A stretch of 64,000 nucleotides of DNA. Origin: Lutraria lutraria (lineage: Eukaryota > Mollusca > Bivalvia > Venerida > Mactridae). The position numbers and the translations under genes were made by a program. This document shows positions 32,883 to 45,453 of the stretch, one piece after another. The DNA lies in the NCBI GenBank assembly GCA_964023205.1, contig OZ026839.1, forward strand, positions 13,794,386-13,858,385, given 5' to 3'. Every line of letters starts with the position of its first letter. The first letter of the stretch is position 1. Below the pieces are notes generated by a model. It was given only the letters and a program-made list of their open reading frames with translations, did not search any database and was not told the DNA's origin.

Positions 32883-33026
32883 TTATCTATTAGTGAAATT
32901 CATATACAATGTACATGTAGTTATATGTCCTCGGTCGGCTGTATTATCCTTCGTCCTAATGGGTTCATGTTACAGCAAACATCAGACAAATTACTCGACC
33001 AATATGAATTTCACTAATTGATAACA
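32883..33026. mobile_element. possible small MITE
   Basis: attagtgaaattcatat near 32890 is inverted as atatgaatttcactaat near 33003, about 95 bases apart, with weaker pairing outside. No target duplication identified. Confidence 0.45.
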
Positions 33027-33339
33027 TTATAATGCAATCAAACTAGTGCCTAAAGCCCAGGGGAGAAATGTGTGATCCTTTTAGGTGGTCATTATTAGTG
33101 AGAAATTGATGAGAAAATGTAAACTGTGAATGCTTGTATTGGAAATGAAAACACTTGTTGTTATTTCATAGAAACAGCTCACCAAAAAGAAAGAAAAGAA
33201 AGAACTTTTCAAGACTTTATAGATTCATTCCACTCATTGCTAAGACTGGAAAAATAGAAATGTATACGGTTACCTGGCCAAAAGAATTAGCACAGGTAGC
33301 TCGAACATATTTTTTCTAATATTTTTCTCAACATACATT

Positions 33340-33410
33340 TTGTACTCTGGATGTACGATTCGTCCCCAAATAGTTTCGTTACTTGGATTTTGCTGTTACG
33401 AGCAGAAGCT
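33340..33410 (+). repeat. dispersed repeat fragment, copy 2
   Basis: Matches the reverse complement of 600-655. Nearby, about 68 bases at 33522-33590 recur at 33838-33905 (tttctaattcca, gcttgaatcag, tttcttttacattgctatg), a local duplication. Confidence 0.4.
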
Positions 33411-34427
33411 ATAGGGATTGCAACAAAAATGGAGTCGGTTGGGTATACATTTTCTGGACTTATAAAACAGAAATCTTTCTTCCGACAATTCGTCTAAGAT
33501 TCGCTTTGTAACATCCTTTTTCTTTTTTTCTAATTCCAAGCTATTAATGCTTGAATCAGCGTTAAATTGTTTCTTTTACATTGCTATGTTATACTATCTA
33601 ACTAATGCAATATCAACGAATAAGCATTTTCACATTGCATGTATGTACCTTTGAAAATGATATGTGACTAAAAATTGTATATGTCCGTTTGACCGGTAGT
33701 TTGTCATAAAATATTTCAGATTTTCATATTCTTCATGGATATGTTTTGATATCATGTTAATATGTATATTATATTTAATTGTTTTTAGTTCTTAACATGT
33801 ATTACCACATAATCAATTCTTTCCTTCATGTCCATTTTCTTTTTTTTCTAATTCCAGACTGCATGTGCTTGAATCAGTGTTGTTTCTTTTACATTGCTAT
33901 GCTTAAATCAGTCAATATTTAGCTATTTTGTTTACACAAATGTAAAAGTTAAACTTCTAAAATGGCAATGAGTTTACAATAATATTATTGAAACTTTATG
34001 TCTATACATATTCTATCTGTTCAATAACTGTATACTACATAGGTATAATTCAAATTATATACTGAAAATACTTCAGAATAATAAGTTTCTATTTTGCTAT
34101 CGACTGATATACTTCCCCAAACCGTACCGCTAAAACATACTGAAAATATTGTTCTCATTATTTCTCACCATGTACATTGTTTATATACTATTTATTTGTA
34201 TACTGTTGTATCATGTATATGATTATGGTTTAAAGTAAAGTTGAAAAGTTGTGACATGTTAAAATTATATTATAAAAATGCATAAACGGCGATGTATCAT
34301 TTTTAGTTTAGGCAAATATTATTTATATTTACAGACGGTCTTTAAATCAGGTTTGACTGTACATTGTAATTTAAGTTGTAATACATGATTGTATAGTAAA
34401 ATTTCTAAGAAATTCCGTGACACGTTA

Positions 34428-34566
34428 AATAGACGTTCAATGATTTTAATGAATGAAATTAGTTATACTAGTCACGTGATAGAAACATAATTCTGTTATA
34501 TATTGTCGTTCAATGATTTTGATCAATGAAATTAGTTATATGTCACGTAATAGAAACATAATCAGG
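34428..34566. repeat. two-copy tandem repeat, about 70 bp
   Basis: cgttcaatgatttt, aatgaaattagttata and tagaaacataat occur in the same order twice, with small length differences. Confidence 0.75.
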
Positions 34567-35559
34567 TTTTTTTGCAAATTGTGTTCAAGGTTATCAATAC
34601 TACTGTTAACATAAATCTACCACAAGACATGTGCAAAATCGTCCCCAGTGACAATTGAACAAACAGGACTGAAAAAAGAAACATTATTTTTATAAAAGAT
34701 AATTACAGGCTAATATACAAATGATTACCGACTGGTTGTTGCTAAAATTTCACAGCATTTGTGTTTTGGCTTTTGCTAAAGGTGATTGCAAATTGCGTGA
34801 CGTAGTCAAACTCCATTTTAATCCTAGTCAGTCATGGCTAAAGACCGTTCCCATGCGGTATCCCGGGAATAACTTTTGTTATTATCATTTTGTGCTTTTT
34901 AGCATGATTTGAGAATATGGAGATGAGAATTTGGCAGTCAGCCTATTTTCGTTAAAATCGGTGATATAAATATTCATTGGCAATATTACTTAATGATTTC
35001 GTTTCCAGAGTATGGATTGCTTAAAATACTCAAGCGAGTTGAAATAAATTATAACCAGAAAGTTGCATCCTATCTTCACGTTCCATATGATTTAGAACAC
35101 GAGTATGTTAGACAAAATTTGAAATCAAAGCTAATAGCGACGTGTTAATCGGCGGCTTTCCCGTCACTGAGAAATACGTCTCGTACATAAGCGTAGGGTT
35201 ACACATTCAGGTCATGAGGTTTCTGGTCATTACTTTTTCAACACTAGGCACTCAATTCAAGAATCATTTCCAGAAAGGCAGACTTTCAAACGAGTTTATC
35301 GTTCGCGATTGCCAAAGTGGGCATCAAGTTTCCATTTAAAGAGAAACAGGTTGTTTCCATCGGTGCATTCCGTGGGTCAGCCATGATGGAAAGTAGCCCG
35401 TGAACAACAACAACAAAATGGCGGCCTGACTGTTATATCCGAGGCACTTAAGACAAACGTCGAGTTCAGATTGGCGATGTGTGTGCTACTTGTGAGTAGA
35501 ATAATCGACTTCAGTCAAACTAAGCCGGTCTAAGTACAGGCGAATCTACATTAACAACA

Positions 35560-35801
35560 GACCCGCCTCCGTGGTCGAGTGGTTATGGTCGCTGACTACA
35601 AATCACTGTAACATTTCACTCTGATAGAGGGTCATGGGTTCGAGCCCCGCTACCGATCATGTTTCTTTATGTGAGAAAGTAGGCAGTTGCTTACGGAGGA
35701 TGGGGGTCTAGTGCTGGTTCTTCCCAAGAACGATGATTAGATGAACTGTCCGTCTCGTATTGACTCTGACTGTTTAAAAGGGGCATAAAACTAACTAACA
35801 T
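35560..35801 (+). mobile_element. tRNA-derived SINE (family B), full-length looking
   Basis: cgcctccgtggtcgagtggt gives box A, gggttcgagccccgc a well-kept box B, with a long variable arm between as in Leu/Ser tRNAs. The body contains gcttacggaggatgggggtc and ends aaaaggggcataaaactaac. The 3' half recurs at 59863-60010. Confidence 0.8.
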
Positions 35802-36082
35802 GACGCCAGCGACAAAAACTGACAACACTGAAATGGTTTAAAATACATTACAGACCATATTTATCAATTTGATGATTGTTTTAGTTTAACTTCATGTGTT
35901 TATTGTGGTTGGTATGATTAAAGAGATTCGGTCTTTCTATGAACAACAAACTGTAAACGGATCCCGGATATGTTCAATTACTTATCACGTCATTAATTAT
36001 ATGTACTAGGGTGTGTTGGTCTGGTTCCCTGTCTTATTTTCCTTCGATCCCTATCGCGCAGAGTCAGGGGAGGTGCCTTTGG

Positions 36083-36158
36083 TTAAACTGGTTCCCGTTG
36101 ACTATGTCTGTACAAAGCTTTGGTGCACTGCAACTTGGAACGGGGAACCTGTTTTAGC
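36083..36158. mobile_element. short foldback, AAACTGGTTCCCGTT family
   Basis: ggttaaactggttcccgttg and ggaacggggaacctgtttta are imperfect inverted repeats about 35 bases apart. The middle has tgtacaaagctttggtgcac, as in related sites. Confidence 0.55.
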
Positions 36159-36210
36159 GTTGGTAAACATGTTTTATCTGAAGGTTGAACATTCCTATAA
36201 GACATGTTGA

Positions 36211-39200
36211 TTAGGACCTACTTGTTTTTTTTCTTATAATTAAATCCCCTATGTAAATATATCTGTCTTCTACCATATATGGAAGACGTTTTTAAAAGTC
36301 CTGACACGTTGTCTGTAACTTAATGAAACTTTAAATGAAGACATGACTAGGATATCAAATTCATTCGGAGTAAACAAACACTACCAGTAGTCTTTAGCTA
36401 ATTAGACGCTTTGGTAGAATGCATACAAAATAGCATTTAAAATAAGGGCGTTAGTAATACGATTTTTCAGATCATGATGGTGGCAATTTTATTCCTTGCC
36501 ATAGATCATTATTACATTCTTAGATCTCTATTAGTTATTGTTCTTATCCTCCGATTTAGGTTATTAAGGACAACTTTAGACAGGGATTAGCTTGTATCAT
36601 TAAACGAATTCCAAAAAAGGATTTTGTTGACATTAGTGCTATTTTACAAGGCCAATAACAAGGACACCTCTTCATTACATGATCTCCGCTAATGATGCTT
36701 TAAGTACTACTATACAAGGGCACTGATTGTCAGCAATTTATTCCGTCCCATTGATAATGAATAGTTAGTCATAATCTGGGTCAGACTCATGACATAATTT
36801 ATTTCAACTTTTTCTGGCCTATATAAACAGAAACTTTTATTATATTTTATATAGTACAACAAAAAAGAATTAACACAGTCATAACAAGAAAAATAGTGTT
36901 GTTCTATTAGATGCTGCAGGTGGTCAATCCCTCGTCGCAGTGATGAATTAGTCCAACTATCTTCAGTAGGTTAACGCTGGATAATTTCTTGTGCGTTTTT
37001 GTCAGACATAATCAGATACATTTTGTTATTATATATACCACTGTGACATATTTTAAATGAATAATCATTCACGTCCATTAAAGTGCTAATTCTGAAACAA
37101 CTTTGAACCTCTCCCTCCCTTTCTCCCACTTTCCCATCTCTCTTCCTCTGCCTCTCTCCCTCTCGAGGTCAGAGGTACTGGCACATTGGCAAACTATTCA
37201 TACAACAGCGTCGTCATTTCACCATCCAGATAAGTTCGGATTTGAGAAATTATTCCAATAAGTGAAATTTTCAGTACTACGACGTATATAATCTGTTATA
37301 GCCACGAAATGTCTTAAAATTGATATTATTTTCAATTTACAAAAGACCTCGCAATATTGTGATAGTAAAATGTTCCCACGATGGTACAGAAGGGACCTAT
37401 ATCTTATCTCATTAGACCGTTCCTTCCATGAGAAGTTACTAACGGTAACAATATTTAGTACATGTATTTTGTATCGTTTTAAAACCTTCGTAAATGATGA
37501 ACTGCGCACATATCTTGAAATGACATTTTGCAGTGTTGTTCGAGCCGGCGAGTCGATATTACGTTAGGAATTTACTGCCAAAACAACAGGACCGTAGTGG
37601 ATTTCAGCTTAACATATCAATAAAACACCTAATATGACGTATATCTGCAAAGTAGCCAATAGAAATCGGGCTTACAAAGCCTAAAATTTTCCCCATCATT
37701 CTGGTTCCCGTACCCAATTTTATAGTACAAATTATACAGTATGACTGGAGACGAGAACCAGACCAATCAGCCATTAGTATAGTATCGCAAATTATGTCTT
37801 TGAAACGAAAAGAGACGTCATAAAATCAAAGCACTGAATGTACTGTAATTCTAATCAGAGTCGCGGTGAGTGATTGAGTATCCATTTCTGCACAACAATG
37901 TTCTGTTTATGTCAAAACCTCTCTTGATAAAAAGAACGAACAGAGCCGCTTACTTGCTTTTTGAAAGCTAACCTTGTATGTAATTACGTCTTGTACTCGT
38001 ATGTGTGTGCTATTCATCCCTTGGTTTTCGGAAAACTTACGGAAAATGTACGGGAATTTCCGTATCACTGATGAAGCGTCATTTAGTTGACAATTTAGCT
38101 TAAAATGTATAATTTTCATTCAAGATTAATTGGTATCGCCATAATCGGTAGTTCTGTGTTTTAATGGACCATTCTGTCCCACAGATTTGCGATTATTAAA
38201 GGATGACAATACATCGTTCCCGAAACTTATTATTAACTGTGGCTTTATTTTTTTATGTAACAATTCAGCTATATACCGGGCAAAAAAACGGGACTGACTA
38301 CTTGATTCGGACCAAAGACACAGAGGTCCATATATTCCGCACCGCCAAAAAAAGTTCCCCAACCTAAGTCAACAAATGCACTTATCAATGAGATAAATCT
38401 TATTTAAGGTTTTCTGGCGTCATTAATTGTTGTGTTGTTTATTTTTAGTTTGTACTACAAAGAAACATGTGAAACCTTGAACGTTACAAACAACAAAAGT
38501 GTGAGTGGTACTGCTGAAAATTCTGGAGCTTGGAAAACAACACAATCATTAAACAAAGGCATAAAAATCCGATTTTTAAATGATATAAAATGCATGGATA
38601 ACTAGTCGTTGTATGTTGAAATGATAAATAAATCGTGACTCTCAAATGAAAATTCTTAATTCTTTCTAGAATGCGGTGGTTGTCCTGGAATATCCGAGCA
38701 AATCTCATCATCCCCAACTTTTTTAACCATCCAGTATTGGTAAACCGATAATCTTTTTTATATAGAATAAAGGAGGCTATGGTTAAATAACTCGTCATAA
38801 CTTTCTTTCTGTTTAACTCACAAATTTTGTTACTATCACAAAAGTTTGTTTAATTCATCTGCCTTTTTATGAATATTTTTTTATTAATTTAAAATAATAA
38901 ATCAATGGTCCTTTTTAAGTTTAAAAACTATAACCCTTCATCTTTTTTACGGCCTCTACTTTCTATTGTAAAACCGAAAAAATTGCCAATTTAGGAATTT
39001 ATGTTCCGTTTTGTTTCAAATTTACACCACTTTGTTAAAATATTACAAAATTTGTTACTATTACATTGTCTTGGTATTTTATTTTACTTTTAAGATATAT
39101 AAAAATAATTAGGCTTAATTGACATCTTCGAAGTCCTTTTTAACTTTTAGTCAACTGACCTGTTAATTTAAATAAGAATTTATCGTCTCGGTAATACTCG

Positions 39201-39664
39201 GTATTTTCCGTAAGAATACCGAAGATACCGATATCTCTATATACTACTACCACACATTATGTTCGGTTTTATGTTAAATCTTCAGATCAACGCAAATAAA
39301 TTAATTCTAATATTTATTATATGAGAAAAGTCGTATTTGTGAAGAAAGGAAGATCATAATTAGAGTATCATTATTAAACAATTGATTCATATTCTAAATA
39401 ATTTTTAATGTATATTAGTTAAATTTGAAAACATTTCCTGATATTATTGAACTTACAGTAGTGTACATGAGAACTAAGAAATAAGACAATGTTACTTTTT
39501 ATAATGAAATGTTAAACTTGTTACATGAATGTAACGCTTGACAATTGTGTGAAAAATAGAATAAGTTTAATTCTGTACGTATCTGCTTAATTCTCCAGGT
39601 GATAATTGCACACACAATCGCCTATTAAACAGACTCAATTCAATTTTTTCATTTTTTGTTGTTG
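36211..39664. other. no gene recognised
   Basis: AT-rich. A pyrimidine-rich run (ctctccctccctttctccc and similar) spans 37107-37165. ctggttcccgt at 37702 and acgagaaccag near 37757 form a short inverted pair. Frames of 60-105 codons here lack domains. Confidence 0.4.
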
Positions 39665-39671
39665 TTGAAAA

Positions 39672-39699
39672 CAAAGACCTATACTATACAAGGTCTTTG
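39672..39699. mobile_element. 28-bp palindromic mini-element with 7-bp target duplication
   Basis: CAAAGACCT at the left and AGGTCTTTG at the right enclose 10 bases. The perfect direct repeat TTGAAAA flanks it at 39665-39671 and 39700-39706. The same length and termini recur at 46122-46149 with a different flanking repeat, which argues for insertion and against chance. Confidence 0.7.
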
Positions 39700-40105
39700 T
39701 TGAAAATACGCGATGTAATTATTCAATGTAAATTTTGATTAAAGTTTTCTAGAGTAATGTGCTCAGTTTAAATAGTTATTACAACTTACTATTTCTGAAT
39801 GAAAGTGATGTTTTAAATAAAAAACAATGACAATGGTTAAATATCATATATTAAATCCGAGGTACACTGGATCTTTTATGAGCCTTAAATTGCTTTATTA
39901 TCTGTCTCCAATCAGAATATAGCCTGCGGGTAAAGTAACATACTTGCAGTCTGTGTTTTATGGTCAGACTTTCATTGCATAATCCATAATCCGTAAAATG
40001 TATATGAGGGAGTAAGCTGTAAATTTTCATTTCTCTAAATCGTTGAAAGGTCATTTATAAAGGAGAAAGGGCTGTTCGGAGTGGATTTTTTTGTTTAAGT
40101 TAAGA

Positions 40106-40142
40106 CAAGGACTTATATACATACATTATATATAAGTCCTTG
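40106..40142. mobile_element. 37-bp palindromic mini-element with 7-bp target duplication
   Basis: CAAGGACTTATATACATACA begins the left arm and ATATATAAGTCCTTG ends the right. The direct repeat GTTAAGA flanks it at 40099-40105 and 40143-40149. Its ends are identical to those of the 506-bp element at 47171-47676, so it looks like an extreme deletion derivative. Confidence 0.8.
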
Positions 40143-40149
40143 GTTAAGA

Positions 40150-41326
40150 CAAAAAAATCTTTACACACAAATATCCCCTATTAACATACATCGGAAAGAA
40201 TTATTGCAAGCGCGTTTAAAGATTTTTTAAACATTGTCTTTGATAAATGATAAATTAGCAGCGTGTGTAGTGAAAACCCAACTATGAAAAAAGAGAAATT
40301 GACAGGCCATTTGATGGCATCAATGTAATTTACTGCAGTTGTACACTATCCTATTTTCTTCAACAGTATACCCAAAATATGCAGATTAAACGCGATTTTG
40401 TGCCCTTTAATGTAATAATCAATATGCTTCTGGGACTTATATAAAGATTGGGGATGTGCTTATATATAATATCACTTTTTACCAACTGCTTTTATGTAAA
40501 CATGTATATAAGACAATGTACGTATATATGTAACGGGGAGATGTTTACGAATGCATAAAACTGTGAATGAAGTCTATAATCCACAGTAAACTAGATTTTT
40601 TTTATAAACATGCATACTCATAAACGAAGTATTACAAAACATTCTATTTATTAAATTTTGTGATTTTCAAAATTAAATTCTTATATAATTTAAAGCCGCA
40701 GTGTACTTGTATAAAAACGAAGAATTAACACTAATATTCTAAACTTTTAAGCATTTTTTAAGATCATAAGATTTTCAACATTTACGTTTTTTTAACAGTT
40801 TTAATAATTACTGTCTGTGAAATAAAGAAATATTTTGTCCTATTCGGCTTATGTAAAAAAACTGATACATGCACATTTGTAATTTTCAAGATAACGATAA
40901 AAAATATTTATTTTATAAAAAATCATAACCTTATCAAAATTATAAAAACTATATAAAGTTGTTACTTTAAATTAGTCTGCCTGATATCTGGGACCTGATA
41001 TGAAAAGTTAAAATGTTATAGAATAACTGAAACATCGATTAGTCCAGATTGCCTAAGGTCAGATTAGTCACACATGACTGGTTTTATGGTCCTGTATACC
41101 ACGCATGCTTGCAGATAGGCAATAACACAGTGCTCTAATGATGGGTAACTCTGGTGATAATCTGATGACACCCTAAATTTGACTTAATTCCCTTGATTTC
41201 CCCGATTTCATGATGGTCATGAAAGTTGGCCATGTCAATTTGGAACATAGCATAGTGAAATATACGCAGTAATGTTTCTGCAATTCACGTAGATGATATG
41301 AATAATGCAAATTTTACAACACGGAG
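40150..41326. other. no gene recognised
   Basis: Very AT-rich sequence with no supported feature. Confidence 0.4.
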
Positions 41327-41651
41327 TCATTTCCATTCCACGTGCACAAGTGTCTTCACGACACTGAACATAGTGGTGACTGTCGACATTTCGATGTTTG
41401 ATTTTTTTAATCTGAGATAAGGATCTGTATTGTTGTTGTCGTCAAACATTGGCCTGAAAGTCGTTCTGCGTTTGTTTTTGAACATTGTGTTATTGCTTGC
41501 ACTAAGTATACAGAATTTTATGGCTGGGGCAATTAGATTAATTAGCGTTGGTGCGGTTGTGTCGCTTGCTTGGTACAGTTGTGGCTTTTGTTGAAGAGGA
41601 TCTACACGCTGTAGTCGTACATCCAAATGTCGAGTAAGTTGCTTATCAACA
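41327..41651 (-). CDS. possible terminal coding exon, unidentified
   Basis: A minus-strand frame of about 108 codons ends at TGA 41329-41327. It has a mixed, non-repetitive composition (e.g. RTTFRPMFDDNNNTDPYLRL) unlike the simple repeats nearby. I recognise no family. The upstream end runs into the palindrome at 41652-41781, where an in-frame stop follows, and no convincing acceptor is visible. It could be an exon fragment cut by that insertion, or chance. Confidence 0.2.
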
Positions 41652-41781
41652 TTCGAATCAAAGGGGTTTGTCACAAAAAAAATCTTTTTTTTTCATGTAA
41701 CCAATATATATAGAAGCTCTATATATATGGGTTACATGGAAAAAAACTTTTTTTTTTCGTGACAAACCCTTTTGATTCGAA
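41652..41781. mobile_element. near-perfect 130-bp palindrome (foldback element)
   Basis: ttcgaatcaaaggggtttgt at the left is inverted as acaaacccttttgattcgaa at the right. The arms, about 62 bases each, go through A/T runs to atgtaaccaatatatata and its complement. The centre is agaagctct. No target duplication seen. Confidence 0.8.
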
Positions 41782-42280
41782 GCAGTACAGTTATGTTACA
41801 TAACATACGCTTTTAAAACACAAACAGAATCGAGTCTTGCGAGGAATTTATATTATATTTATCGTGTCTTCGAGGCTGATTTCTAATTCAAGGTAATGAG
41901 TTCAGCTATTGGAACAGCTCTATTTACAGTTGAAAACCCGTCGCCGGTGTAAATGATATAGTTATTAAGTATACATGTATTACAAATTCCCTTTTTTGCT
42001 TTAAGTTTTAGATTATGGCCACTTTCCAATGTTAAAATGTCTTGAATTTAGAAAACGAATTGCTTTTAAGGCTATTCATGCACATTTCTGACAAGGTCAT
42101 TTTCTTAAAACTTTAAGCGAAGACATTGACGTCAGGAAAACTAATAAAGTTAAACTGGTAGTATAATGTAAAATATTATAAAATATGTAGATTACTTCTC
42201 CTATGCACACTGATATAATAATACATGTATTAATTTATGAGATGGGAGAAGGGTGACCCTAGATATAATATTTTGATATA

Positions 42281-42465
42281 CAGTAAAACCTAGATTATCC
42301 GAACTCGGATTATCCGAAAACCTGGTCTCATCCGAAATGAAATTTCGGTCCCGAATTTCCCTCAATATAATTCAATGTAAATAAACCTCGATTGTCCGAA
42401 TCGTCTAATCCGAATACCATGGCTTATCTGAAGTGATAAACAGGTCCAAAATCGAGGTTTTACTG
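42281..42465. mobile_element. pogo/Tigger-like MITE
   Basis: Left cagtaaaacctagattatcc and right aaaatcgaggttttactg are inverted, with TA on both sides (42279-42280, 42466-42467). Repeated ttatccgaa words fill the interior. The same ends bound the 950-bp element at 50587-51536. The superfamily is inferred from ends and TA target. Confidence 0.8.
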
Positions 42466-42576
42466 TATATATTTTGAGTCAAATCGTCACGAAAATAATA
42501 AAAAAAAACTTGCATTGCGTACGTTGAGACATTCTCGGATGACTATGTAACATTAGGTACTAAAAGTACTCAAGAA

Positions 42577-42720
42577 AACTGAACGTACATAGACTGGCAC
42601 TGCAACATGGAACGGGAACAATTGTAACGACTGCATGACGGATGTAGAAATGTGGTACTTCGGTCTGCATCAAAATTCATGCGCGTCGAGCGAGTGACGG
42701 GCTATGAAAAGCTGGATAAT
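42577..42720 (+). repeat. dispersed repeat, GCACTGCAACATGGAACGGG family
   Basis: Contains gcactgcaacatggaacggg, ctgcatcaaaattcatgcg and gagcgagtgacggg in order. The same series occurs in reverse complement at 62350-62475. Confidence 0.7.
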
Positions 42721-42781
42721 TGTTTAGTTTCCAAAAGGTAACAGAAATAATTATTTTCGAACTGTCTTTAGAACTTCACAG

Positions 42782-42977
42782 ACAAGACATGTCACAGTAC
42801 CAGACATATGTATGAATGGAACATTCACGTGGAACTATCCTAAACTAACTGTGAAATTACTTTTCCAAAATCCGGATCACAGAGAAATTTCCGTCTGTAT
42901 TCGAAATGGTCTTCCGGGAAATGTGCCGACTGTTCGTGAAGTAACGGACACTTTTGGATTTCCCATGGTGAATGGAG
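42782..42977 (+). CDS. possible orphan coding exon, unidentified
   Basis: Acceptor-like ctttagaacttcacag precedes 42782 and donor GTAATC follows 42977 (ATGGAG/GTAATC). Between them 65 codons are open in phase 0, with non-repetitive composition: VPDICMNGTFTWNY, LLFQNPDHREISVCIRNG, VREVTDTFGFPMVNG. One N-G-T sequon and two cysteines would suit an extracellular segment. No family is recognised and no partner exons were found, so it may be a gene remnant or chance. Confidence 0.35.
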
Positions 42978-43531
42978 GTAATCTAGTTGACATGTTTATT
43001 ATAAGTTACATTATTCCTGTGTAGAATGGTGTTGTTACCGTAAAAGAGTGTATATCTAAGTTGCATAACTTATTATTTTCTTTCGTAAATAGTTTATCGT
43101 TCAAAACGACCCCAAAACTTTTTTTTTCAAAATGGCATTCGGTATGTATTCAAACGTTTTAACCGAAATTAGAATTTTAATGTAGTGGCATTGACATAAA
43201 AAGCTCGGAAAAGATTGTTTCGACTGGCACCTGGCAACCATTCTAAAATATTTATTTATTTATTTATCTGTTGCCAGGCGACCCATTCGACAGCTATGAT
43301 AATTTCAGAGCGGTCACAGAGAGAGGGAAAATAAGATACACTGGAGAAACGAGCAATTTTATCCCTATTCTTTTCGAATAGTTTTTCCTGATCCTTTGTC
43401 GTGCCCAGTATACAGTACCGATACACGCCGCGTCCCTTTTCGTGTGATGTTCTAGACACACATGGTACCTGGCTCTGAAGTTGGATTGGGACACTGAAAA
43501 AAGCGTCCACGATTTATTCGAAAGAAAGGCG

Positions 43532-43594
43532 GATCAGAGAGTCGTATCCATGACCTTTCGTTCGGTCCAGTGCGTTGCCACTAGACGACCAATT
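43532..43594 (-). mobile_element. degenerate tRNA-like sequence (SINE head)
   Basis: In reverse complement tggtcgtctagtggcaacgc resembles box A and ggtcatggatacgactct a worn box B. Confidence 0.35.
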
Positions 43595-43742
43595 ATCACT
43601 ATTTTAAGATTATGATCACCTTGTAATAACGGTAGACTACTCATTCTTTGACCATGCAGTTTTAGTGCTTCTTCTATATTTCGACTTGATACAGAATACT
43701 TTGGGCTAAACAGGTGGACCGAATATCATGGCTATACTGTAT

Positions 43743-43818
43743 CGAGGGTTCAACGCAACAGTGTCGTAACTCATATTGAAATAAGAACAAGTTACGACAG
43801 TGTTGCGCTGAGCCCTCG
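43743..43818. mobile_element. 76-bp foldback element with GTAT duplication
   Basis: cgagggttcaacgcaacagt and its complement, three mismatches over 29 bases, enclose an 18-base loop. GTAT flanks both sides (43739-43742, 43819-43822). Confidence 0.7.
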
Positions 43819-44408
43819 GTATTAAAACATCTGGTCAGGTAAAGCAAAGATCTAACAAGTTCCGTCTGACAGAACAGGTTTTTTTTTCTAAATAATCACT
43901 GAAAATCAATTAATACGTGAAAACATACTAAGAAATAAAAAGAGTAATGTTATAAAACGCATTTCTGACACATTTATTGCAACAAATCAAATGACATCGA
44001 CACGAAATCAATTCGTGAATCTATGTAACATTTTAGCGACATGATTTTCCTTTTATTACGATTCCGCATGCCGTTTAATAGCCTGATATTCATACATGTC
44101 ATCAAGGTACGTGCTCGCCAAACCTTATAACTTGATGCACACGTGTATCAACAATAAACCTACTTTTTATATATACATGTTTATGGCAGAAAAAATGTCA
44201 AAGTTTTCGGTAAATATTCATCATAGTTAAACTTTGTTTGCTACTGAAAAAGTATTGAGATACATATAGTGGAGTATTACAATAGAATCAATGGACCATT
44301 TCTGGTACAAATACATTAAAATTGTATAAAGTAACAAAGTACATGTTGACTTACGAGATGGTAAAACAAATGATAAAAGTACATGTACATGTAGCTGGAA
44401 TATAAATA

Positions 44409-44583
44409 CAGTACAACCTCTCAATAGTGGTCTTGTCTTGAGAAACAACCTCCCTTCAACAACTGCATGATTTTTCCCACTGCGCGATTTAACTATTTAT
44501 TTAACCTCTCTAGAGCAACAACCTCTCAATAACAGAATATTTTTGCTGCATACAAAGGGTGTTGCTTTAAAGAGGTTGCACTG
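44409..44583. mobile_element. MITE, CAGTRCAACCTCT family, copy B
   Basis: Starts cagtacaacctctcaata and ends aagaggttgcactg, with TA at both sides. Contains agagcaacaacctctc inside, as in the copy at 26331. Confidence 0.75.
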
Positions 44584-45111
44584 TACTTCCATTGATTTTT
44601 TTTTTCAACTTCTTCATACTTGTAAACATAAAGTCCATCCAATCACGGCATGGATGAATTTTGAATCGACATATTTAGCTTCAAATGACGCTCTGAAAAC
44701 GGACAATAAAAATATAATTATAAGTGTATATAAAATGTATTTGTTTTAATAACCTTATATATATAATTCATTTCAGAAAAAGAAAGTTGTACATTCAAGT
44801 ACCGTGAAACAATTACACTAAGAATCGATGCACCAGAGCAAATATACTACATGTACGTTGTTTCGATTTTTATCATATCATACAAAACCCGTCTAAGGAC
44901 AGTTTGTCTCGTTATGAATTTCGTTCACAATAAGTGAATTTTGTTTCTAGAATAAGCATATAATGTTAACAAAAAATGCAAAAGAAAATATGTTTTTTTT
45001 GCAATTCTTTGATTTACAAAAAATGACTTTTGCATCATTTCATTAGAAAGGCTTTGATTGTTACCAAGGTACCCTACATTTACATACATGTACTACATTT
45101 ACATACATGTA

Positions 45112-45256
45112 CAGTCAAACCTGTGAACAAAGGCCACACTTGGGAAATAGATAAAGTGACTGTCCTTTATTCGCAGGTCATTATTGTTCTAATTAGTCAA
45201 TGTTTTGGAAAGAATTACCTTTATTCACAGGGTGGCTGCTAACACAGGTTTGACTG
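45112..45256. mobile_element. MITE with CAGTCAAACCTGTG ends
   Basis: cagtcaaacctgtgaacaaa is inverted as aacacaggtttgactg, with TA on both sides. Internal direct and inverted 'cctttattcrcagg' words. Tc1/mariner-like by its TA target. 34348-34370 carries what may be a lone right end. Confidence 0.75.
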
Positions 45257-45453
45257 TATTATATGCATATAAGGAACCTATCCTGGTAGTACCTACCATA
45301 TCATTATATAATATCGACCGGGGTATTATATGTACAAAGTGATATGTGCAGGGTAAGTACCATACCATCATATAATACATGTAGTAGTGCTGGCCGTAGG
45401 GTATAATTTTTTTGTAATTTTAAAATAAAAAGTTTAGTCAATGACTTATATAT

